The position numbers and the translations under genes were made by a program. Below the pieces are notes generated by a model. It worked only from the letters and a program-made list of their open reading frames with translations, made no database searches and was not told the origin of the DNA. This document shows positions 45,358 through 52,324 of a stretch of 64,000 nt of DNA, piece by piece. The stretch comes from Candidatus Thiodictyon syntrophicum (GTDB lineage: Bacteria > Pseudomonadota > Gammaproteobacteria > Chromatiales > Chromatiaceae): the NCBI RefSeq assembly GCF_002813775.1, contig NZ_CP020370.1, positions 1 to 64,000 on the forward strand, in the 5' to 3' direction. Numbering within the stretch: position 1 is the stretch's first letter; every line of letters begins with the position of its first letter.

Positions 45358-46647
45358 GTGAATGACATCCCGCTGACCGGACTCCTGGTCGCCCTCGTGG
45401 CCCTGCTCCTGTGCTCCGCCTTCTTCTCGGGGACCGAGACGGCGCTCTTCACCCTGAACCGCTACCGCCTGCGCCACCAGGCCGATCAGGGTCATCGGGG
45501 TGCCCGCCTGGCCCGGGTCCTGCTGGAGCGCCCGGACCGCCTGATCGGCCTGATCCTGCTCGGCAACAACTTCGTCAACATCCTGGCCTCATCGATCAGC
45601 ACCATCATTGCCCTGCGCCTCGGCGGGGAGGCGGCCATCGGGATCGCGGCCGGGGTTCTGACCTTCCTGGTCCTGATCTTTGGTGAGGTCACACCCAAGA
45701 CGCTCGCCACCCTCAACCCGGAGCGCCTGGCCTACCCGGCCGCCTATGTCTATACACCGCTGCTGAAGGTCCTCTATCCCGTAGTGTGGTTGGTCAACTT
45801 GTTCGCTAACGGGCTGTTGTGGCTGATTGGGGTGCGCTCCGGACCTGGGCCGGGCTCGGCCCTCAGCCGGGAGGAACTGCGCACCGTGGTGAGTGAGTCC
45901 AGCGCCCTGATCCCGGAGCAAAGCCGCTCCATGCTGCTCGCCATCCTGGATCTTGAGCGGGCGACGGTGGAGGACATCATGATCCCCCGCAACGAGGTGG
46001 AGGGCATCGATATCCAGGACGACGCCGACGAGATCATCGCGGCCATCCGCAACGCCGGCTATACCCGTCTGCCGCTGTTCGACGGCGGCATCGACAACGT
46101 GATCGGCGTCTTCCACTCCCGTAACGCCCTGCACGCCATGCTCGACCAGGGGCTCGGCAAGGAGCACCTGCGGGCCATCGCCCAGGCGCCCTATTTCGTC
46201 CCCGAGGGTACCCCACTCTACCAGCAACTGCTCAATTTCCAGCGCGAGAAGCAGCGCATCGCCCTGGTGGTCGACGAATACGGCGACTTCATGGGCCTGA
46301 TTACCCTGGTGGACCTGTTGGAGGAGATCGTCGGAGAGTTCACCACGGACCCCTCCGACAGCATCGCCGAGATCCACCGCGGCGAGGACGGGAGCCTGCT
46401 CGTGGATTGCGGCATCGGGGTGCGCGACCTCAACCGGGCGCTGCGCTGGGACCTGCCGACGGATGGACCCAAGACCCTCAACGGCCTGGTGTTGGAGTAT
46501 CTGGAGACCATCCCCGAGCCTGGTACCAGCCTGATGCTGCACGGCCATCCGATGGAGATCATCCAGACCACCGAGAATACGGTGAAGACCGTCAAGCTGC
46601 CGCCGCGCCAGGGCCGCAAGGCCCGCCGGCCGGAGCGGCGTGGATAG
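45358..46647 (+). CDS. CNNM/CorC-type membrane transporter (YfjD family)
   Basis: A 429-residue integral membrane protein. The DUF21 membrane domain (about 1-190) begins LLLCSAFFSGTETALFTLN and has FGEVTPKTLATLNPE. Two CBS domains follow (VEDIMIPRNEVEGID, VDEYGDFMGLITLVDLLEE), then a CorC/HlyC-type C-terminal domain (about 345-415). Relatives move magnesium or cobalt ions. It starts with GTG six bases behind amrA, so it is probably in the same transcript. Confidence 0.9.
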   Translation: MNDIPLTGLLVALVALLLCSAFFSGTETALFTLNRYRLRHQADQGHRGARLARVLLERPDRLIGLILLGNNFVNILASSISTIIALRLGGEAAIGIAAGVLTFLVLIFGEVTPKTLATLNPERLAYPAAYVYTPLLKVLYPVVWLVNLFANGLLWLIGVRSGPGPGSALSREELRTVVSESSALIPEQSRSMLLAILDLERATVEDIMIPRNEVEGIDIQDDADEIIAAIRNAGYTRLPLFDGGIDNVIGVFHSRNALHAMLDQGLGKEHLRAIAQAPYFVPEGTPLYQQLLNFQREKQRIALVVDEYGDFMGLITLVDLLEEIVGEFTTDPSDSIAEIHRGEDGSLLVDCGIGVRDLNRALRWDLPTDGPKTLNGLVLEYLETIPEPGTSLMLHGHPMEIIQTTENTVKTVKLPPRQGRKARRPERRG

Positions 46648-46650
46648 CCC

Positions 46651-46814
46651 TCAAAAGAGTATTTGGCCGCAAATGAACGCAAATAAGCGCAAATAAATCT
46701 CCTGGTTGGCATTGTTGCAGGCGTCACCCGAATGGTGAACGTGCAGCAAAGGCCAAGCCTCTGATTATTTGCGTCAATTTGCGTTCATTTGCGGCTAAAC
46801 TGCTTTTTTGGGAT
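46651..46814 (-). repeat. GCCGCAAAT palindromic repeat, copy 3 (inverted)
   Basis: The arm GCCGCAAATGAACGCAAAT (46666-46684) pairs exactly with 46777-46795. Read on the minus strand, the core (TCAGAGGCTTGGCCTTTGCT, then GGGTGACGCCTGCAACAATG) closely matches copy 4 at 59.4 kb, so this copy is in the opposite orientation. It lies between convergent genes, where its long hairpin could end transcription from both sides. Confidence 0.85.
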
Positions 46815-46873
46815 AACCAGGAAAGTGCTCATGTCAAAGTGAAGAGGGGCGACGCTCAGTCTGGAACGGCCCA

Positions 46874-47776
46874 TCAGGGGTCGGATTCGGCCCGCGCAGC
46901 GGACCCGACGGGGACCGCGCGGCGGCGACGCACCAGCGGCATGACGACGTAGCCCGCGAGGGCATAGGCGAGCGCGGCGCCGCCCAGGGCTTGGAGCAGG
47001 GGCCGCGCCAGGGGGTAATCGCCCCCGCCCGGGAGCAGCGAGATGGCGCTGAGCGCACAGATGGCGACCAGGGTCAGATGGACCCCTGGCTTGCTGGCCA
47101 GCGCACCCCAGCGCGCTGCCAGGCGGGCGCCGATCCAGGCCGCCAGCACCCCGCCCGCGAGCCCGAAGGCCACGTCCACCGGCCAGTGTACCCCCACTGC
47201 CACCCGGCTCAGGCCTACCAAGGTGGCCAACAGGACCCACAGCACCCGGGTCTCGCTCCAGCGGGCGTAATAGACGAGCACGCCGCACAAGGCCCCGGCC
47301 GCCACGCTGTGGCCCGAGGGGAAACTCGCCCGCCGCAAGGCCGGGCCGATCAGGTTGAAATCCGCAAGCGGCATGACGGCCGACGGGCGGGCCGCGTCGA
47401 ACAGTGGCTTCAGGCCGCGGCTGTAGGCGCTGGCCAGGATCGCGGCCAGCATCAGGGCCAACAGGACCCGCGGGTAGCGGCGGGCGAGGAACAGCCCGAG
47501 CGCAAAGGGCGCCGCATCCCCGCCGACGGCGGTGAGCCATTGCAGGACCCAGCCCGGGTAGCTGTCGGCGGCGGCGTTCAGCCCCGCGAACCCGGCGTGA
47601 TAGCCGCCCGCAAGCCATAGCGTCAGGCCGGTGGTCAGACAGGCCAGTGCCCAGGCGGCGAGCCAGGCCCCCCCGCCGGGTGGGTCGAGGGGGGTGCGTG
47701 CCGCCCCGATGGCCAGCGCCCGCCGCAGATCAGACCCTAGCTCGCGGCGCCAAGTCGCGATCAGACCCTCAGTCAC
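46874..47776 (-). CDS. PAP2 superfamily phosphatase
   Basis: A 300-residue membrane protein with the three PAP2 motifs: KPLFDAARPS, SFPSGHS and SRVAVGVHWPVD. Six or more membrane segments are visible. Members dephosphorylate lipid pyrophosphates such as undecaprenyl pyrophosphate or phosphatidylglycerol phosphate. It overlaps the ArnT-like gene upstream by eight bases, so it may recycle the polyprenyl carrier released by that enzyme. Substrate is inferred from context. Confidence 0.88.
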   Translation of the reverse strand: MTEGLIATWRRELGSDLRRALAIGAARTPLDPPGGGAWLAAWALACLTTGLTLWLAGGYHAGFAGLNAAADSYPGWVLQWLTAVGGDAAPFALGLFLARRYPRVLLALMLAAILASAYSRGLKPLFDAARPSAVMPLADFNLIGPALRRASFPSGHSVAAGALCGVLVYYARWSETRVLWVLLATLVGLSRVAVGVHWPVDVAFGLAGGVLAAWIGARLAARWGALASKPGVHLTLVAICALSAISLLPGGGDYPLARPLLQALGGAALAYALAGYVVMPLVRRRRAVPVGSAARAESDP

Positions 47777-49397
47777 CGCGACGGCCGCCCGGTTGGGTCC
47801 CGCCGGTCGGGCGGACCTGTTCGCGTACCACCATCAGGGCGACCGGACCGCGGCGATAGACCAGATCGAGCCGCAGGTCCGGGACCGCGCGGGCGAGCTG
47901 GTCCAGCTTGTCCACGCGCAGAAAGACCAGCTCCCCGGGCCGCGGCGGGCGGTTGGGCGTAATGGCACCGCGGTAGACGCTGAAGCTCGGCATGGAGGTA
48001 TTGAAGACCACCGTGGGCAGGTCGAGCCGCCGCGCGGTCAGGGCCGCCTCCTTGACCGGCGCCTGCAAGACCGCCAGTGCCCGCGGCGCCAGGACTCCGA
48101 AGACCAGCAGGCCCTGGACCACGCCGGCCAGGATCAGGCGCTGCCACAGCGGCGGCCGCGACCACAGAAAGAGCCCGAGCAGGGCCGCGCCCCCGGCCCA
48201 CAAGGCATAGAAATAGGTCGGGTCCAAGAGGGCCAGGGCGTCGTTGTAGATCGCCACCTCGTGCGCCTTGCTGCTCAGTTCCCGCATCGTCTCGAGCGCC
48301 CGGGTCATCGCCAGCAAGGCGCCGACCAGCAGCAGGGGCGGGATGAAGGCCAGCCAGCGCCCGGTGAGCAGGTCGCGATGGCGCGCCATCAGGATGAAGA
48401 GCGGGGTGCAGCCATAGAGCAGGTAGTGCGGCAGCTTGGTGCCCGAGAATGAGAAGAAGACAAAGACGATGAGGAACCAGATCCACAGGAAGCGGTCCAG
48501 GGGGTCGGCCCAGGCGGCGCGCCAGGCCGGCAGCAGGCTCAGGAACCAACCGGTGAAGGGCAGGAGGATCAGGGGCAGCATCACGAAGTAATAGCCGAAG
48601 AAGCCGCCGTGCCCATGGATTGCCTCGCCATAGCGCGCGGCGTTGTGCTTCAGGAAAAAGCTCGCGAAGAACCCGGGGCCGTCGTCCAGATAGATCGCGA
48701 GATACCAGGGTCCGGCCACCAGGAGAAAGATCAGCCAGCCGAGCGGCGACAGGACCGCGCGCAGCCAGTGCCGCAGTGCCCCCTCGGACCAAAAGAAGAG
48801 CAGACTCGCCACCAGCGGAAAGAAGGCCGCCACCGGCCCCTTGGTGAGAAAGCCCAGCCCCATCCACAGCCACAGGCGCAACACCGGGGCGGCGCGGCGC
48901 CCCGCGTCCGGCCGCAGATAAAAGCGGTAGACCTCGAAGAACGCGAGCGCGATAAAGAGGTTCAGCAGCGAATCCGCGGTCGCCGCCTTGGCGATCAGTG
49001 ACACCTGGAGCGACAGGGCCATGACCATCCCGGCCACATTGGCGGTGAGCGCGTCGAGCCGCTCGCGCACGAAGAGCCAGAGCGCCAGCACCCACAGTGA
49101 GGCCGCCACGGCCGATGGCAGCCGCAGCGCCAATTCGTTGAATCCGAGCACCTGGGTCGCTGCCGCTTGGACCCAATAGGTGAGTATCGGCTTGTCGTAG
49201 CGCGGCTCGCCGTCCCGGTGCGGGGTGATGTAGTTGCCGCTGGCGACCATCTCCCGGGTCGCCTCCGTGAAGGCCCCCTCGTCGAGGTCCATGAGCGGCA
49301 GGGACCAGATTTGCCAGAAGAAGGCGAAGACGACGATCGCCGCCAGCATCCAGGGGGAGGCGAAGGCGGCGTTGAGATAGTCTTGGAGGGGCTTCAT
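47769..49397 (-). CDS. ArnT-like family 39 glycosyltransferase
   Basis: A 542-residue polytopic inner-membrane enzyme of the ArnT/PMT type, which transfers a sugar from polyprenyl phosphate to a lipid or protein acceptor in the periplasm. The first periplasmic loop holds the catalytic acidic pair in LMDLDEGAFTEATREM, followed by RYDKPILTYW. About twelve membrane segments and a soluble C-terminal domain (about 440-542) are seen. Its ATG overlaps the stop of the GT2 gene. Acceptor could be lipid A or another glycan. Confidence 0.88.
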   Translation of the reverse strand: MKPLQDYLNAAFASPWMLAAIVVFAFFWQIWSLPLMDLDEGAFTEATREMVASGNYITPHRDGEPRYDKPILTYWVQAAATQVLGFNELALRLPSAVAASLWVLALWLFVRERLDALTANVAGMVMALSLQVSLIAKAATADSLLNLFIALAFFEVYRFYLRPDAGRRAAPVLRLWLWMGLGFLTKGPVAAFFPLVASLLFFWSEGALRHWLRAVLSPLGWLIFLLVAGPWYLAIYLDDGPGFFASFFLKHNAARYGEAIHGHGGFFGYYFVMLPLILLPFTGWFLSLLPAWRAAWADPLDRFLWIWFLIVFVFFSFSGTKLPHYLLYGCTPLFILMARHRDLLTGRWLAFIPPLLLVGALLAMTRALETMRELSSKAHEVAIYNDALALLDPTYFYALWAGGAALLGLFLWSRPPLWQRLILAGVVQGLLVFGVLAPRALAVLQAPVKEAALTARRLDLPTVVFNTSMPSFSVYRGAITPNRPPRPGELVFLRVDKLDQLARAVPDLRLDLVYRRGPVALMVVREQVRPTGGTQPGGRRGD

Positions 49398-50410
49398 GGG
49401 TGTGTCTTCCAGCCCGCCGCGGCGGGGTCGGTTTGGCTGCGGATGCGGTGGTGGCCCAGGTCGCTGGAGGCGTAAAAGGTGCGGATCATCAGCTCGGCCA
49501 GCACCCCGGTGGTAAGAAACTGGACCGCAGTGACCAGGAACAGGATCGAGATGAACAGCAGGGGCCGCTGGCCGATGTTCTCACCCTGTCCGAACTTGAC
49601 CACCAGGAGCCACGCCATCATGGCCCCCCCGATGGTCCCGAAGACGATCCCGATCGACCCGAAGAAGTGCCCCGGGCGGGAGCCGAAGCGCAGGAAGAAG
49701 AAGGCCGAGAGCAGGTCCAGGATCACCCGGAAGGTCCGCGAGATCCCGTACTTGGAGGTCCCGAAGCGGCGCGCCTGGTGGCTGACCTCGGTTTCCCCGA
49801 TGCGCGAGGGCGCCGTCACCCCGGCCATCCACACCGGGATGAAACGGTGCATCTCACCGAGCAGGGTCAGTTCCCGCACCACTTCCGCCCGATAGACCTT
49901 GAGGCTGCACCCGTAGTCGTGCAGGGCCACCCCCGTCACCCGCCCGATCAGCGCATTGGCGATGCGCGAGGGGACCTTGCGCAGCACCAGCGCGTCCTGG
50001 CGGTGGCGCCGCCACCCCTGGAGCAGGTCCAGGTCGCGCGCCAGCAACTCCTCGACCAGGCGCGGGATGTCGGCCGGGTCGTTCTGCAGGTCCCCGTCGA
50101 GTGTGGCGATCAGGACCCCGCGCGCCGCCTCGAAGCCCGCCTGCATGGCCGCCGTCTGGCCGAAGTTGCGGCGCAGCCGGATGACACGCACATGGGGACC
50201 AGAGCGCGTCGCCTCCTGCATCAGGCGCGCCCCGGTGCCGTCCCGGCTGCCGTCGTCCACACAGATCAGCTCCCAGTCCCCCCCATAGTCCGCCAGCCCC
50301 TGATGGGCGCGCGCCAGCAGGGGTGCGACGTTATCCACCTCGTCAAACAGTGGGATCACGACCGACAAGGCCGGGCGGGCGGCCGGTTCGGGGGTCTCGG
50401 GGCTGGTCAT
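49394..50410 (-). CDS. Polyprenyl-phosphate glycosyltransferase (GT2, ArnC/DPM1-like)
   Basis: A 338-residue enzyme that charges undecaprenyl phosphate with a sugar from a nucleotide donor. The GT-A domain has SVVIPLFDEVDNV, ELICVDDGSRDGT and TLDGDLQNDPADIP. Two C-terminal membrane segments (about 230-310) match the ArnC/GtrB group. The ATG at 50410 gives a normal N-terminus; a longer upstream frame is unconserved. It is the first gene of the GT2-ArnT-PAP2 unit and would supply the lipid-linked donor. Confidence 0.9.
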   Translation of the reverse strand: MTSPETPEPAARPALSVVIPLFDEVDNVAPLLARAHQGLADYGGDWELICVDDGSRDGTGARLMQEATRSGPHVRVIRLRRNFGQTAAMQAGFEAARGVLIATLDGDLQNDPADIPRLVEELLARDLDLLQGWRRHRQDALVLRKVPSRIANALIGRVTGVALHDYGCSLKVYRAEVVRELTLLGEMHRFIPVWMAGVTAPSRIGETEVSHQARRFGTSKYGISRTFRVILDLLSAFFFLRFGSRPGHFFGSIGIVFGTIGGAMMAWLLVVKFGQGENIGQRPLLFISILFLVTAVQFLTTGVLAELMIRTFYASSDLGHHRIRSQTDPAAAGWKTHP

Positions 50411-50640
50411 AGGGCGGGTCCGTGCAGGGCGGGTCTGAGTCGGGCGGGGGAACGCTAAACGCCCCACCGGAAAAGATCAACACCCGAACGCGCCCGCGCG
50501 AGTCCTCTTGTGACACCGCTCCAGCGGTTTCACGCCTGTGTCAGGCGCTCCGCGCCCCGGGCGTCGTTCAACGCCGCCAGGGGGCAGTCCGCATGAGAGA
50601 CTAGGGGAACCGCACCGAGACCCCCATTGCCGCAGCCCCC

Positions 50641-51444
50641 ATGACCACCCTCAGACTCCACCTGCGCCGCTACGGCGACCCCGCCGCCGACGGCCTCCCG
50701 CTGGTCCTGATCCACGGACTCTTCGGCTCCGCGTCCAACTGGCACGCCATCAGCCGCCGGCTCGCCGCCGGGCGCCGGGTCCTGGTGCCGGATCTGCGCA
50801 ATCACGGCCAATCCCCCTGGGACCCGCGCATGGACTACCGCGCCATGGCCGCGGATCTCACTGCCCTCCTGGACGCCGAGGGCCTCCCCCGGGCGCACCT
50901 GGTGGGCCACAGCATGGGCGGCAAGGCGGCCATGTGGCTGGCCCTGACGGCGCCCGAGCGGGTGGGCTCACTGGTGGTCGCCGACATCGCCCCGGTCACC
51001 TACGCCAGCCGTCACGGCGCCCTGGTGCGGACCCTGGCCGCCCTGCCGCTCGGTGAGATCGCCGACCGGCGCGACGCCGACGTGCGCCTGGCCGCTACCA
51101 TCTCCTCCGCCCCGGTGCGCGGCTACCTGCTCCAGAACCTGGTCCATGACCGCCCTGCTGCCGGAGTCGGCGGCGGCTGGCGCTGGCGCGTCAACCTGGA
51201 GGCGCTCGCCCAGTCCCTGGAGGACCTGCTGGGCTTCCCGGAGTCCGTCGGCCTGCAATTCCCCGGCCCCGTGCTCTTTCTCTACGGCAGCCGCTCGGAC
51301 TATGTGACCGGCGAGGGGCTGCCGCGCATTCGCGCGCTCTTTCCGCTGGCGCGGCTGCGTAGCATTCCCAATGCCGGGCATTGGGTTTATGCCGATCAGC
51401 CGGAGGCGTTCGTCGCGGCGGTGGATGGGTTCCTGAAGGACTGA
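50641..51444 (+). CDS. Alpha/beta-fold hydrolase (YbfF-like esterase)
   Basis: A 267-residue cytoplasmic hydrolase. The oxyanion strand is LVLIHGLFGSASNW, the nucleophile elbow is VGHSMGGKAAM, the acid lies in LFLYGSRSDYV and the catalytic histidine in IPNAGHWVYADQPE. DLRNHGQSP matches the YbfF esterase group. The start is ATG at 50641. It is transcribed divergently from the GT2 gene across a 230-base gap. The natural substrate is unknown. Confidence 0.88.
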   Translation: MTTLRLHLRRYGDPAADGLPLVLIHGLFGSASNWHAISRRLAAGRRVLVPDLRNHGQSPWDPRMDYRAMAADLTALLDAEGLPRAHLVGHSMGGKAAMWLALTAPERVGSLVVADIAPVTYASRHGALVRTLAALPLGEIADRRDADVRLAATISSAPVRGYLLQNLVHDRPAAGVGGGWRWRVNLEALAQSLEDLLGFPESVGLQFPGPVLFLYGSRSDYVTGEGLPRIRALFPLARLRSIPNAGHWVYADQPEAFVAAVDGFLKD

Positions 51445-51476
51445 AGCCTCCAGTGGCAAACGGCTTGTTTCGGCCG

Positions 51477-51671
51477 TCAGGCTTCGGCCGTGGAGGTCCG
51501 CGCCGGTTCGGACGGCCTCGCCCCGCCCCGGCGATCTACCAGCTTGCAATCCCGCCGGTGTTGTCTGGCTCGCAGATCGGCCACCATCTCGGCGAGGCTG
51601 TGATGGTGCAGGGCGGCATAGGCATCGCGATTGCGCCAGACTTCGGTCAGGATTTCATCTTGGTACATCAT
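51477..51671 (-). CDS. Small putative antitoxin of a PIN pair
   Basis: A 64-residue protein starting MMYQDEILTEVWRNRDAYAA, with a helical N-terminal half and a basic, disordered-looking tail. It overlaps the 3' end of the PIN gene by 17 bases and is read after it. I recall short proteins with this N-terminus paired with PIN-domain toxins. An antitoxin role is inferred from that pairing; no DNA-binding motif is obvious. Confidence 0.6.
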   Translation of the reverse strand: MMYQDEILTEVWRNRDAYAALHHHSLAEMVADLRARQHRRDCKLVDRRGGARPSEPARTSTAEA

Positions 51672-52149
51672 CTTCAGGCTCCGTAAGAAGCTCCAGCGGC
51701 GTGCAGATTTCCGGACAGGAATAGCCCAGGCTGCCGCAGATAGAGCGAATGATCGGCTTGCGGGTTGCGTTGTCGATGTGGCGGCAATTCCAGGTGAGCA
51801 GAAAATCGATGCGGTGCACGGCGGCTACGGCAATATGCAGCGCATCGGCTTCTGCGGACTCGGGGATACCGCCTCTCGCGATCAATTGGCCGGCAAGCTC
51901 CTGCGCTTCCTCGTCGATGGGAAGCTCCGCGATCCCCTGCAACGCCTCCAGCCGGCGCGCGGCCGCTTCCGGATTCCCAGCCGATGCCTCGACAAGAACC
52001 AACTCGGACGTGAAAAGATCGAATCCCGCGCGTGCCTCGTCCCACCACTGCCCGGTGATCTGCTGCCAGGCGGCGGCCCTGATATCCCGACTTGGCCGGG
52101 CGGTCAGGTAGCTTGGGATCGAGGTCTCGATGTAGACGGTTTTCTTCAT
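51655..52149 (-). CDS. PIN-domain protein, putative VapC-like ribonuclease toxin
   Basis: A 164-residue PIN-domain protein. The first acidic site is VYIETSIPSYL, with Glu8 in place of the common Asp, as in a recognised subgroup. The second and third acidic sites are in SELVLVEAS and ESAEADALHIA, and the late LLTWNCRHIDN is typical. It is probably an RNase toxin. The gene order is toxin first, then the small partner, the reverse of most vapBC operons. Confidence 0.82.
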   Translation of the reverse strand: MKKTVYIETSIPSYLTARPSRDIRAAAWQQITGQWWDEARAGFDLFTSELVLVEASAGNPEAAARRLEALQGIAELPIDEEAQELAGQLIARGGIPESAEADALHIAVAAVHRIDFLLTWNCRHIDNATRKPIIRSICGSLGYSCPEICTPLELLTEPEDDVPR

Positions 52150-52324
52150 GTTTCCAGTCTGTTCTGCGTGCGGCCAAACTCGGCCATTACCCCGGACGAA
52201 CCAGCAATCTGACCAGCGCTCGTTGCAGCAGGGAATCGGGCTTCGCGCAGATTCTAGCGGGCGGTTCTCGAAAGCAGCCAGCCTCGCGGTCAGTCGGAAT
52301 TAATTCGAGCCCGGCCCAGCTTCT

